Positions 1 through 9,854 of a stretch of DNA of 64,000 bases are shown here, in pieces. The position numbers and the translations under genes were made by a program. Source of the stretch: Prauserella_A sp040635515. GTDB taxonomy: Bacteria > Actinomycetota > Actinomycetes > Mycobacteriales > Pseudonocardiaceae. The notes under the pieces are model-generated. The model was given only the letters and a program-made list of their open reading frames with translations. It ran no database searches and had not been told where the DNA came from. Position 1 is the first letter of the stretch. Each line of letters starts with the position of its first letter. The stretch covers positions 682,001-746,000 of the forward strand of contig JBEYHY010000002.1 of the NCBI GenBank assembly GCA_040635515.1. Direction: 5' to 3'.

Positions 1-1499
1 TGACTCCGGAGGGGACTGGGTGCCCTTCCAGTGGGAGCGCGAAGGCGACGACACCTACGACAGTGTCGAATGGGTTGCGGGGCAACCATGGTGTGATGGC
101 GCCGTCGGCATGTGCGGCGCCTCGTATCTGGGCATCGTGCAGTGGCTCGGTGCGGCAGCCCGGCCACCCCATCTCCGGGCCATAGCGCCCGGAATGACCA
201 CGAGCGGCGAGCTCGAACTGGCCGAGGCCGGGGGAGCGCTACGGCTCAATCAGCTCATCTACTGGCTGGCGCTGACGACCCTGGAATGGCTGGGTGTGCG
301 CGAGGCCGGAGGGCACGACGTCGATCCGGCGATTCAGCGGCGGATGCTCGAACTGCTGGCCGACCCGTCGCCCGCGGCGCGGTGGCTGCCGCTGAAATCC
401 TTACCGCGGTTCGACTTCCCTGAATCGCCCTTCCGCTTCGCCGAGCTGCTGACCGGCGCGCTCGCCCAGGTCGCGGCCTACGACTACGACAGCATCGAGG
501 TGCCGACCCTCTCGCTCGCGGGCTGGTACGACATCTACTGCGCCGCGACCATCCGGAGCCATGAACGCGTGCGGGACGCCTCGGCCGCACGCGGTGCCGC
601 GAACACGAATTCGCATCACCTGATGGTCGGCCCGTGGACGCACGACGGCCACCTGCCCGCGATCCAGGGGCAGTGCAACTTCGGTCCCCACGGCTACGCC
701 AGTTTCGCCGACGTGCCGGGAACACACCTTGCCTTCTTCGATACCCACCTGAGGAACGCCGGCACAAAACAGCTTCCACCCGTGCGGTATTTCGTGATGG
801 GGGCAGGCGAATGGCGGACCGCTCGGTGCTGGCCGCCTCCCGGCATCGGCACCACGACCTGGTATCTCGCAAGCGACGGCCACGCCAACGGCGCCGAGGG
901 CGACGGCCGCCTCGAAGCCCTGCGACCGGCGGGCGGCGCCGAAGAGGACACCTACCGCCACGATCCCGGCGATCCGGTTCCCACTCACGGCGGAAACGTC
1001 GCGGGTATGGGAACGCTCGTCGGCGGCCCGCTGGATCAGACCCACATCGAGGCACGACCGGACGTCCTGTGCTACACGTCGGCGCCGCTGAACGAGCCCT
1101 TCGAGGTCATCGGCTCTGTCACGGCGAGGCTGTTCGTGGCCACCTCCGCACACGATGCCGATGTTGTCGTCAAGCTCGTCGACGTGGCGCCGCGCGGTCC
1201 GGCGCTGGTCGTGACCGAGGGAATCCTGCGCCTCCGGTACCGCGACTCCTTCCACGAGCCCGCCCCGGCAGAGCCCGGCACGTTCTACGAACTCGCGGTG
1301 AACCTGCGGCCGACCGCCTGGAGATTCCACACCGGACACCGCATTCGCCTTGCCATCGCGGGAAGTGACTTTCCGCAGTACGACCTCAATACCGGAACCG
1401 GAAACCCGCTCGGAGACGACGCCGAGGCGATCCCGTCCGTACAGCGCGTTCGCCACACGGCGAGTCAACCGTCCACATTGCTGCTGAGCGGCATGCCGG

Positions 1500-2768
<1,269 letters not shown>

Positions 2769-2781
2769 CGGATCACTCGCC

Positions 2782-3174
2782 TCACGTGCGCTGTCCTTTT
2801 CGGATCGAGGAAGTTCGGCTCGGGGCGATGATTCGCTTGCCGCGCCGGGCCAGCATTTCCATCAAGCAGCGCTTCTCGGTCTCGGACCCCGGAGTGTCGT
2901 TGGCATCCATGCCGACCAGCCAGGTCAGCCCGTGACGCCTGCCCGGCGGCAGCCTGTCGTCCTCGCCGATCAGGGCCACCGCGAACAACCGTTCGGCACC
3001 CGCTTGTTCCTGGGCCCAGCCGATGACCTCCAGCACGTCGGCGCCGGTGACATCGAAAGTCTCGGCCGACCACGAGCTCTCCGCGGTGTCACCGCCTTCG
3101 AAGAAGTACACCCGGAATCGCGGGTCGTGCTCTTCCCAGTTGCTGTCCCGTTCGTCGACGCGTTCGATGCGCAC
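2782..3174 (-). CDS. Conserved hypothetical protein, 130 aa
   Basis: A small soluble acidic protein that I do not recognise by function. It has no signal peptide or membrane segment. Its N-terminal part (VYFFEGG, SWSAETFDVTGADVLEVIGWA) resembles short proteins that lie beside catabolic or transport genes in actinomycetes. Codon use has the strong third-position GC of real genes here. The start is GTG at 3174. A TAGCCT hexamer sits 7 nt before it and there is no Shine-Dalgarno sequence, so a leaderless transcript is plausible. It ends 13 bp before the permease start on the same strand, so the two may be cotranscribed. Confidence 0.68.
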   Translation of the reverse strand: MRIERVDERDSNWEEHDPRFRVYFFEGGDTAESSWSAETFDVTGADVLEVIGWAQEQAGAERLFAVALIGEDDRLPPGRRHGLTWLVGMDANDTPGSETEKRCLMEMLARRGKRIIAPSRTSSIRKGQRT

Positions 3175-3230
3175 CCGTGGAAGGCTAGCAAAACGGGGCC
3201 AGCGAGCCGCCGGTTCACGATGGCGCGGAG

Positions 3231-4073
3231 CTAGGCCTCCAGCTCACCCGCCACCTGGATGTTCGCCTTGCCGCCAGTCCAGACCTGTCCGTCGTCATCG
3301 ATGTGGACGTGGACGCGGCCGTTGCGGCCGAGGCACGTTCCCTGGGCCGCGATGTAGGGCTGGTCCGCGACGCCGCTCGCGAAGAGCCACTGCCCGATCG
3401 AGGCGTTGAGACTGCCGGTGACGGGGTCTTCGACGATGGTCCCCACCTGGTCGCTGAAGAACGCGCGGACCTCGAACGCCGTTTCCGCGCCTTGCGGGTG
3501 CGGACCCACGACGCCGATGTCGAGGTGGTCCGGCCAGCGTGGCTCGGGTGTCAGCGACAGCACCGCCTCGGCCGACGCCAGCCGGATGCCGAGCCATCCC
3601 GGGCCGTTGTCGATCCACGACGCGTCGACGACGTCGTTCTCGCCGATGCCGAGGAATCGCGTGGCTTCGCTCAGTTCCCCGGCGGTCGGCCTGCCGGATC
3701 TGAGCAGTGGCGGGGCCGCGAAGGACAGCAACTCCCCTTCGCGTCGCACGCGGACGAGACCCGCTCCGCATTCCTGGACGAATTCGGTGCGTTCCGGTGC
3801 CGCGCCGGCCGTGGCGAGCCAGACGCGCGCGGTGCCGAGTGTGGGGTGTCCCGCGAACGGCATTTCCCTGTCCAGCGTGAAAATCCGGACCCGGTAGTCG
3901 GTCTCCGGCCGCGTGGGCGGCAGCAGGAACGTGGTTTCGGAGAAGCCGAACCACTGCGTCAATCGTTGCATCCGCGCGGTTTCCATGTTCCCGGCGCCGG
4001 TGACGACGGCGAGCGGATTTCCGGTCAGCGACGTCGAAGGGAAAACGTCGACGAGGTGGACGGTGAGCGGCAC
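3231..4073 (-). CDS. PhzF-family isomerase
   Basis: A PhzF-like protein of 280 residues. The family has a duplicated diaminopimelate-epimerase fold and catalyses proton shifts on small acids; PhzF itself acts in phenazine synthesis, but most genomic members have unknown substrates. Visible family motifs are LVDVF near the start, GFSETTFLLPP with the conserved catalytic Glu, PFAGHPTLGTA, and EDPVTGSLN near the C terminus. I place the start at GTG 4073 because GAAAGGA lies 8 nt upstream and the protein then begins MPLTVHLVDVF, as usual for the family. A longer reading frame exists but lacks family similarity. No phenazine genes are nearby. Confidence 0.88.
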   Translation of the reverse strand: MPLTVHLVDVFPSTSLTGNPLAVVTGAGNMETARMQRLTQWFGFSETTFLLPPTRPETDYRVRIFTLDREMPFAGHPTLGTARVWLATAGAAPERTEFVQECGAGLVRVRREGELLSFAAPPLLRSGRPTAGELSEATRFLGIGENDVVDASWIDNGPGWLGIRLASAEAVLSLTPEPRWPDHLDIGVVGPHPQGAETAFEVRAFFSDQVGTIVEDPVTGSLNASIGQWLFASGVADQPYIAAQGTCLGRNGRVHVHIDDDGQVWTGGKANIQVAGELEA

Positions 4074-4244
4074 GGCGGTCCTTTCGTCGGAACGGAAACT
4101 GGCGGGAACGGTCAGCAGCCCGGCGCGCCGGGACTCGCGCGCCGGAGAAGAACAGTCCCACGATCGGCAACGGAATTTCCGGGCACACACCGGTGCTGGG
4201 CCCGTCTGTCCACAGTGTCCTGATCAGATCCCCGTGGGTCGTCA

Positions 4245-4880
4245 TCACCGGCGAATGAGGCCGAGTTCGGTCGCCGCGGCGACCGCGGCGGTGCGCGAGT
4301 CGACACCGAGTTTGGTGTAACTACGGGCGAGGTGGGATTTCACGGTTCCCTCGGTGAGCTGGAGCCGCCCCGCGATGGCCCGGTTGGAAAGGCCACCCGC
4401 GACCAGGGTGAGGACCTCGACCTCGCGCCGGGTGAGCGCGGTGTCGGGCGTGCGCATCCGGTTCATGAGCCGGTCGGCGACGCTCGGCGCCAGCGCGGTG
4501 CCTCCCGCCGCCGCGGTGCGCACGGCCGAGGCCAGTTCCTCCGGAGGGGCGTCCTTGAGCAGATAGCCGGTCGCTCCGGCCTCGATGGCGGGCAGGGTGT
4601 CGGCGTCGGTGTCGTAGGTCGTGACGATCAGGACCCTCGGCGCGCCAGGACGCGCGGTGATCGCCGCGGTGGCTTCGGCGCCGGTCATCCCGGTGCCGAA
4701 CTGGAGGTCCATGAGCACCACGTCGATGCCTCCCTCGGCGGCGCGGGCCACGGCCTCCTCGGCCGTCGCCGCCTCGGCGACCACGGCGAGGCCTGGTTCG
4801 GTTTCCAGCACGGCGCGAAGCCCGGCGCGCACGATGGGATGGTCGTCGGCGAGGAGCAGCCGGATGGGGGCGCCGGTCAT
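4245..4880 (-). CDS. NarL/FixJ-type response regulator
   Basis: A 211-residue response regulator. Residues 1-120 form a receiver domain: LLLADDHPIVRAGL supplies the acidic pocket, VVLMDLQFG holds the phospho-acceptor Asp, and ATGYLLKDAP holds the conserved Lys. Residues about 145-205 are a LuxR-type helix-turn-helix (LTRREVEVLTLVAGGLSNRAIA through EGTVKSHLARSYTKLGV). The ATG overlaps the stop of the upstream kinase gene by 4 bp (ATGA), so the pair is translationally coupled. It probably responds to that kinase and controls the divergent ABC exporter beyond 6.2 kb; this target is an inference from position only. Confidence 0.94.
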   Translation of the reverse strand: MTGAPIRLLLADDHPIVRAGLRAVLETEPGLAVVAEAATAEEAVARAAEGGIDVVLMDLQFGTGMTGAEATAAITARPGAPRVLIVTTYDTDADTLPAIEAGATGYLLKDAPPEELASAVRTAAAGGTALAPSVADRLMNRMRTPDTALTRREVEVLTLVAGGLSNRAIAGRLQLTEGTVKSHLARSYTKLGVDSRTAAVAAATELGLIRR

Positions 4881-6097
4881 CGCGTTGCCTCGGGCAGGGT
4901 GCTCGCGGGGAGCGGCAGGTGGGCGGCGAGCGCGGTGCCGCGGCCGGGAGCCGACTCGACGGTGAGGGTGCCGCCCAGCGCCGTGGTTCGGGCGCGCATG
5001 GCCGCGAGGCCGAAACCTCGGAAGCCACCGCTGTGCGGGTCGGGCTCCGGCAGTCCGCCGGGGTCGAAGCCGGCGCCGTCGTCGACGACGTCGAGCGCGA
5101 CGTGGTCGCCGAGATGGCTCAGCGTGATCTCGACGCTGGTCGCGCCGGCGTGCTGGACGGTGTTGGCGAGCGCGGCCTGTGCGATACGCAACAGCGCGAC
5201 CTCGTGCGCGGTGGGCAGCGGTACCGGATCGCCGGTGCCGCTGAAGCGCGCGGTGATCCGGTGCCGCGTGCTGGTGGTGGCGCACAGCCGCTCCAGCGCG
5301 CCGGCCAGTGTGGTGTCGTCGAGCGCGGGCGGGGTGAGGGCCGCGACGAAGCGGCGAGCCTCGGCGAGGTTGTCAACGGCGGCATGCCGGGCCTGATCCA
5401 CGTAGCCCGCCGCCTTCGCCGGAGTGTCCGGAAGAGACCGTTCCGCGGCGCGCAGCAGCAGCTGAATACTGGAAAGCCCCTGGGCGAGGGTGTCGTGGAT
5501 CTCGCTGGCGAGGCGCTCCCTTTCGGCGAGTACTCCCGCCGTGTGCTGCGCCTCGGCGAGGTCGGCCCTGGTGACGGTGAGTTCGTCGATCAGGCGCCTG
5601 CGTTGCTCGCTCTCCCGGTACAGCGCTTGATATCCCCGCACGACGGCGACCGCGACGGCCGCCCCGAGGGCGGGCCCGATGGCGATGGCCGGGCTGAAGG
5701 AACCCTGGTGAGTGGAGAAGGCGGTGATCGCGGCCAGCGCCGTCGCCGTCACGGCGGCCGGTCCCGCCTTGCGCGGCAGCAGGTGCAGCTGCAGGAAGTA
5801 GAGCGGGAAGGCGACCCAGATCCCGTCAGGAGTCAGGACGATGAGGGCCAGCCACACGACGCTCACCGTGCCGAGCCACGTCGCCGCGGCCCACGGGGAA
5901 GCGCGGACGCGGGGCAGGAGCGGCCCTGCCGCGTAGACCGCGCCACACAGCACGGCCACCGCGATGATCGCCCCGGCAAGAGGCGGGCTTCCTGCGACGC
6001 CCCGCACCACCACCAGCACGAGCAGGCCGGTGAACAGCAGATGCAGGCACCAGGTCAGTACCCGGCTGGTCGGTGTCAGGGCAGGAGCGGCGTTCAC
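4877..6097 (-). CDS. NarL-type sensor histidine kinase (HisKA_3)
   Basis: A 406-residue membrane kinase. Residues about 10-160 hold roughly six hydrophobic segments with little extracytoplasmic loop, so the signal may be sensed within or near the membrane. A short coiled-coil leads into the HisKA_3 dimerisation box, with the phospho-acceptor His in ERLASEIHDTLAQGLSSI. The HATPase domain follows, with VVDDGAGFDP as the G1 box and GGFRGFGLAAMRAR as the G2 region. The stop overlaps the response regulator start. Its promoter region faces that of the ABC transporter genes (about 170 bp between starts). This arrangement is common for envelope-stress or peptide-sensing systems in actinomycetes. Confidence 0.93.
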   Translation of the reverse strand: MNAAPALTPTSRVLTWCLHLLFTGLLVLVVVRGVAGSPPLAGAIIAVAVLCGAVYAAGPLLPRVRASPWAAATWLGTVSVVWLALIVLTPDGIWVAFPLYFLQLHLLPRKAGPAAVTATALAAITAFSTHQGSFSPAIAIGPALGAAVAVAVVRGYQALYRESEQRRRLIDELTVTRADLAEAQHTAGVLAERERLASEIHDTLAQGLSSIQLLLRAAERSLPDTPAKAAGYVDQARHAAVDNLAEARRFVAALTPPALDDTTLAGALERLCATTSTRHRITARFSGTGDPVPLPTAHEVALLRIAQAALANTVQHAGATSVEITLSHLGDHVALDVVDDGAGFDPGGLPEPDPHSGGFRGFGLAAMRARTTALGGTLTVESAPGRGTALAAHLPLPASTLPEATR

Positions 6098-6266
6098 AGT
6101 ATGTCCAGGTTACGGAGCCGCGCCGGGAGTTCACCTCTATCGAAAGGTGGAACCGGAGTGCCGCCTTCCCGCTCGCGAAGTGCCATCGCCGGTGCGATGC
6201 CCCGGCAGGGCGCTTGCGCTCATCGTGGAGGAGTACCAGTCGCACCCGAGAGAGCAGGCGGAAGTC

Positions 6267-7361
6267 GTGTTCGTCGCATGGAGAGACCTGAGGTTCGCCA
6301 CCGGGCGCTTCGCCCTGATGGGAGCCGTCGTCGTATTGATCACCCTGCTGGTCGGGCTGCTGTCGGGGCTGACCGAGGGGCTCGGTCAGCAGAACGTCTC
6401 CGCGATCACCGCGCTGCCCGCCGACCGGATCGCCTTCGGCGCGCCAGGGGAGGGGCAGGACCTCGCGTATGCCGGGTCCACCGTCACCGAGGATCAGTGG
6501 CGGCAATGGGCGGCGGCTCCCGGCGTCGATGCCGCCGAACCGCTGGGCATCACCACCCTCAATGCCACGGCGGGCGACCGGAGCTCCGGTGTTTCCGCCT
6601 TCGGGGTACGGCCCGGCTCGGCGCTGGCGCCGGAGGGCGCCACGCTGACCGGGAACTCGGCTGTGCTCTCCGGCGCGGCGGCGGAGAAACTGGGAGTCGG
6701 GCCCGGTGGCACGATCACACTGGCCGGGCGGGAACTGGCCGTGACCTCGGTCGCGGGCGACGCCTTCTTCAGCCACACCCCCGTCATCTGGATCGGCCTC
6801 GGCGCCTGGCAGCACACCGCACCCGCGGGGGATGACAGCGGCGACACCGCGACCGTGATCGCCCTGACCACGTCCGGTTCCTCCGCCGGGGAGGGCATCG
6901 CGGCAACCGACAAGGCCGCGGGCACGGTGACGGTTTCCACGGAGGACTCGCTGGCCGCGATCGGTTCCTACACCGCCGAAAACGGTTCCCTGCAACTGAT
7001 GCGTGGGTTCCTGTTCGTTATCTCGGCGCTGGTCGTCGGTGCGTTCTTCACCGTCTGGACCATTCAGCGCAGCGGCGACATCGCCGTTCTCAAGGCTTTG
7101 GGCGCCGGTACGGCCGGGCTGCTCAAGGACGCTCTCGGCCAGGCCGTCGTGCTGCTCACCGGCGGAACCCTCGTCGGAACCGGGCTCGCGGCCGGGCTCG
7201 GCGCCGCGATCTCCGGCTCGGCCGTCCCCTTCGTGCTGGATCCCTTCACTGTTCTCGCGCCTGCCGCCGTGCTGATCCTGCTCGGTGTTCTGGGCGCCGC
7301 GGTGGCCGTCCGCCGCATCACCTCCGTCGACCCGCTGACCGCATTGGGGAGCCTCCGATGA
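6267..7361 (+). CDS. ABC transporter permease, FtsX/MacB-like
   Basis: A 364-residue permease with one N-terminal transmembrane helix (about residues 12-35, FALMGAVVVLITLLVGLLSG), a large extracytoplasmic domain of about 200 residues, and three C-terminal helices. This is the topology of FtsX-type permeases such as MacB and DevC, which drive extrusion of peptides, lipids or drugs by mechanotransmission. The start is taken as GTG 6267 (protein begins MFVAWRDLRFATGRF) with GGCGGA upstream; a longer reading frame would add unrelated sequence. The last codons overlap the ATPase start (ATGA). It lies divergent from the kinase/regulator pair, its probable controller. Confidence 0.87.
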   Translation: MFVAWRDLRFATGRFALMGAVVVLITLLVGLLSGLTEGLGQQNVSAITALPADRIAFGAPGEGQDLAYAGSTVTEDQWRQWAAAPGVDAAEPLGITTLNATAGDRSSGVSAFGVRPGSALAPEGATLTGNSAVLSGAAAEKLGVGPGGTITLAGRELAVTSVAGDAFFSHTPVIWIGLGAWQHTAPAGDDSGDTATVIALTTSGSSAGEGIAATDKAAGTVTVSTEDSLAAIGSYTAENGSLQLMRGFLFVISALVVGAFFTVWTIQRSGDIAVLKALGAGTAGLLKDALGQAVVLLTGGTLVGTGLAAGLGAAISGSAVPFVLDPFTVLAPAAVLILLGVLGAAVAVRRITSVDPLTALGSLR

Positions 7362-8056
7362 GCCTGAACCTGTCCGGCATCACCCTCACCTATCCCGACG
7401 GCGACTCCCGTCTCACCGCGCTCGACCAGGTCACCCTGGACGTCCCGCGCGGGAGCCTCACCGCGGTCGCCGGTCCTTCCGGCTCAGGGAAGTCCAGCCT
7501 GCTCGCCGTCGCCGCGACGCTCATCACCCCGGATTCCGGGACCGTCACGATCGACGGCACGGACACCACGGGCATGTCCCGCCGTGAACTCACCGACCTG
7601 CGCCGCCACAAGATCGGCATCGTGTTCCAGCAGCCCAACCTGCTGTCCTCGCTCACCGCCGCCGAACAGCTCCAGGTCATGGCACAGATCGACGGCCGCT
7701 CTCCGGCCAAGGCGCGCGGCAAGGCACTGGACCTGCTCGACGCCGTCGGCCTCGCGAGCCTGGCGGGGCGCCGCCCTCACCAGCTTTCCGGCGGCCAGCG
7801 CCAGCGTGTCAACATCGCGAGAGCCCTGATGAACGACCCCACCGTCCTGCTTGTCGACGAGCCGACCAGTGCACTGGACCACGACAGGGGAGCCGCGGTC
7901 ATCGATCTGATCACCAGGCTCACCCACCTGCAGGCCACGGCGACGGTGCTGGTCACCCACGACCGCACTCAGCTCACCGCGGTCGATCAGCTCGCCGAGG
8001 TCGCCGACGGGCGGCTCACCGAATCTCGCCGACTCCAGCCCAGCCGACCCGTTTGA
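7358..8056 (+). CDS. ABC transporter ATP-binding protein, LolD/MacB type
   Basis: A 232-residue ATPase that powers the adjacent FtsX-like permease. All nucleotide-binding elements are present: Walker A GPSGSGKSS (about residues 39-47), Q-loop in GIVFQQPNL, signature LSGGQRQR, Walker B VLLVDEPTSAL, and the switch His in VLVTHDR. The start overlaps the permease stop by 4 bp, giving a coupled two-gene exporter with no separate substrate-binding protein. The 3' end overlaps the convergent methyltransferase gene by about 40 bp. The exported substrate is unknown. Confidence 0.95.
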   Translation: MSLNLSGITLTYPDGDSRLTALDQVTLDVPRGSLTAVAGPSGSGKSSLLAVAATLITPDSGTVTIDGTDTTGMSRRELTDLRRHKIGIVFQQPNLLSSLTAAEQLQVMAQIDGRSPAKARGKALDLLDAVGLASLAGRRPHQLSGGQRQRVNIARALMNDPTVLLVDEPTSALDHDRGAAVIDLITRLTHLQATATVLVTHDRTQLTAVDQLAEVADGRLTESRRLQPSRPV

Positions 8057-8861
8057 TGGTCTCCAGTTCGGGTGTCAGTTCGACGTCGCCCCACTCCGGC
8101 AGGTGCACCAGGCCCGGCGGGATCATCCGCAGCCCTTCGAACCAGGTCTCGATCTCTGACCGGTCGCGCACGAACACCGGATTCGGGGTGTCGTCGTAGG
8201 CCGCCCACAGCCTGCGCAGGGTCGCGGCCTGTTCCGGTTCCTCGTCGTCGACGGAACTCAGATAGCTGATGGCGTGCCAGCTTCCCGGCGCCATCCGCTC
8301 ACGGTAGCGGCGCAGCAGCGCGGGAATGTCGGTTTCGTCGCCGATGAAATGGAGCACGGCGACCATCAGTACGCACACCGGTTCGTCCCAGTCGATCAAC
8401 CGCCGGGTTTCCGGGTGCGTGAACAGCAGGTCCGGTTCCCGGATGTCGACCTGAGCGCCGCCGCACCAGTCATCCACCCCGTCGGCGAGCAGCTTGTCCT
8501 CGATATGTGCGCGGGCAACCGCTTCGTAGTCGACGTAGAGCACCCGGCCCTGGTCGGCGCCTGCCGCCAGTACGCGGTCGTGAACGGCGCCCGCGGTGGG
8601 AAGTCCCGAACCGAGGTCGACGAACTGGCGGATCCCCGCGGCGAGTGCGGCGTCGACGGCGCGCCACAGCCACCGCCTGTTCATGACCGCCCCGGCCCTC
8701 GTCAGCGGAAATGTCTTGAGAAGTTGTTCACCGAACTCGATGTCGACGGGATCGGCGGCGTTCCCGCCGACCAGCCAGTCGTAGACGCGGGCGGCGTTCG
8801 GCCTGCGCGAGTCGATTCCACGTGGGGCATCCGGTGCTTCTCCGTCGACAGCCATCGTCAC
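8016..8861 (-). CDS. SAM-dependent methyltransferase, DUF574 type
   Basis: A 281-residue class I methyltransferase of the actinobacterial DUF574 (Methyltransf_19) family. The family signature RPNAARVYDWLVGG lies at about residues 20-33, and the SAM-binding motif I is QFVDLGSGLPT; VLYVDYE supplies the acidic residue at the end of strand 2. Members are abundant in Streptomyces and relatives and substrates are mostly unknown. The start is GTG 8861, with GGAGG 5 nt upstream; an ATG at 8855 is possible. It is divergent from the methionine aminopeptidase, and the large palindrome at 8972-9021 lies between them, so it may share that control. Confidence 0.88.
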   Translation of the reverse strand: MTMAVDGEAPDAPRGIDSRRPNAARVYDWLVGGNAADPVDIEFGEQLLKTFPLTRAGAVMNRRWLWRAVDAALAAGIRQFVDLGSGLPTAGAVHDRVLAAGADQGRVLYVDYEAVARAHIEDKLLADGVDDWCGGAQVDIREPDLLFTHPETRRLIDWDEPVCVLMVAVLHFIGDETDIPALLRRYRERMAPGSWHAISYLSSVDDEEPEQAATLRRLWAAYDDTPNPVFVRDRSEIETWFEGLRMIPPGLVHLPEWGDVELTPELETIKRVGWAGVGEIR

Positions 8862-8971
8862 TCAGCCCTCCGCATCGTGTTCGCCGAGTGTAGGGCGTCG
8901 TGGGACGCGTGGCGAGAAGCCGAGCACGGAGTCCACATGGGACAGACGAGGTCAGGGCGGCACCGGGCAGC

Positions 8972-9021
8972 TCGGTATTACTATACCGGCCTATGTTAGG
9001 GTTCCGGTATAGTAATACCGA
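8972..9021. promoter_or_regulatory. Twin palindromic operator upstream of methionine aminopeptidase
   Basis: A perfect 18-bp inverted repeat: TCGGTATTACTATACCGG at 8972-8989 and its exact reverse complement at 9004-9021, with a 14-bp spacer. Each arm is itself an imperfect palindrome, CGGTAT-N4-ATACCG, so the element looks like two adjacent binding sites for a dimeric repressor. TATAGT, a good -10 hexamer, occurs in each arm and points outward on both strands (9008-9013 forward). A protein bound here could therefore block both the MetAP gene and the divergent methyltransferase gene. No regulator gene is adjacent. The sequence is AT-rich for this genome, typical of promoter DNA. Confidence 0.82.
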
Positions 9022-9043
9022 AACTGTGGAGCGTGAGGTATCC

Positions 9044-9808
9044 GTGATCGAACTGAAGAGCCCGGCCGAGATCCAGCGCATGGCCGTCGCGGGGCGTTTC
9101 GTCGGCGAGGTGCTCACCGAGATCGGCCGGATCGCCGATGTGGGCGTCAATCTCCTCGACCTTGAACGGCACGCCCGCGGCATGATCAAACGACGCGGGG
9201 CGCTGTCGTGCTACTGGGATTACGCGCCGTCCTTCGGCAGGGGCCCCTTCCGCAACGTCATCTGCCTTTCGGTCAACGACGCCGTCCTGCACGGTCTGCC
9301 CCACGACTACACGCTGCGCGACGGCGACGTGCTCAGCGCCGATCTCGCGGTGACCATCGACGGCTGGTCCGCCGATTCGGCGCGCACGATCATCGTCGGC
9401 ACCCCGGCCGAGGAAGACCTGCGGATCATCAGGGCCACCGAGGAGGCACTGGAGGCGGCCATCGGCGCCGCGCGCCCCGGCAATCGCCTCGGAGACATCT
9501 CGGCGGCGATCTGGGCCGTCGCCCGCGATTACGGCTATCCGGTCAACACCGAGTTCGGCGGCCACGGCATCGGCCGCACCATGCACGAGGATCTTCACAT
9601 TCCCAACAAGGGCAAGGCCGGCAGGGGTCTCAAGCTCCGGCCCGGCCTGACCCTCGCGCTGGAACCGTGGTTCGCGCGCACCACCGACCGGATCGTCTTC
9701 GACCCCGACGGCTGGACCATCCGCTCCGCCGACGGCTCGCGCACCGCGCATTCCGAGCACACGGTCGCCGTCACCGAGGACGGCCCGCTCGTGCTCACCC
9801 AGCGCTGA
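9044..9808 (+). CDS. map: Type I methionine aminopeptidase
   Basis: This cytosolic metalloenzyme removes the initiator Met from new proteins. The 254-residue protein is the short type I form. The five metal ligands are visible: two Asp in DLAVTIDGWSADSART, His in FGGHGIGRTMHED, Glu in LALEPWF, and Glu in AHSEHTVAVTEDG. The start is GTG 9044 with TGAGG upstream; the reading frame extends further up but there crosses the palindromic promoter. It stands alone rather than in the usual secY-adk-map ribosomal operon, so it is likely an additional paralogue under its own repressor. Such extra copies can be inducible or resistance-linked, but nothing here proves that. Confidence 0.93.
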   Translation: MIELKSPAEIQRMAVAGRFVGEVLTEIGRIADVGVNLLDLERHARGMIKRRGALSCYWDYAPSFGRGPFRNVICLSVNDAVLHGLPHDYTLRDGDVLSADLAVTIDGWSADSARTIIVGTPAEEDLRIIRATEEALEAAIGAARPGNRLGDISAAIWAVARDYGYPVNTEFGGHGIGRTMHEDLHIPNKGKAGRGLKLRPGLTLALEPWFARTTDRIVFDPDGWTIRSADGSRTAHSEHTVAVTEDGPLVLTQR

Positions 9809-9815
9809 ACGAAGC

Positions 9816-9840
9816 GCTCCGCAGAGCGGAGTCCCTATTT
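9816..9840. terminator. Probable bidirectional terminator
   Basis: CTCCGC at 9817-9822 and GCGGAG at 9826-9831 form a 6-bp stem with a 3-nt loop, extended by a G-T pair, followed by tccctattt. It lies in the 46-bp gap between two convergent genes, where a terminator is expected. There is no long T-run, as usual in high-GC actinomycetes. Confidence 0.5.
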
Positions 9841-9854
9841 CCCATGTTTGTCCA

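Noticed and set aside
255..1468. Long reading frames antisense to the CocE-type gene
   Set aside because: They are rich in Arg and Gly and have no family similarity; they mirror the GC-rich third positions of the real gene.
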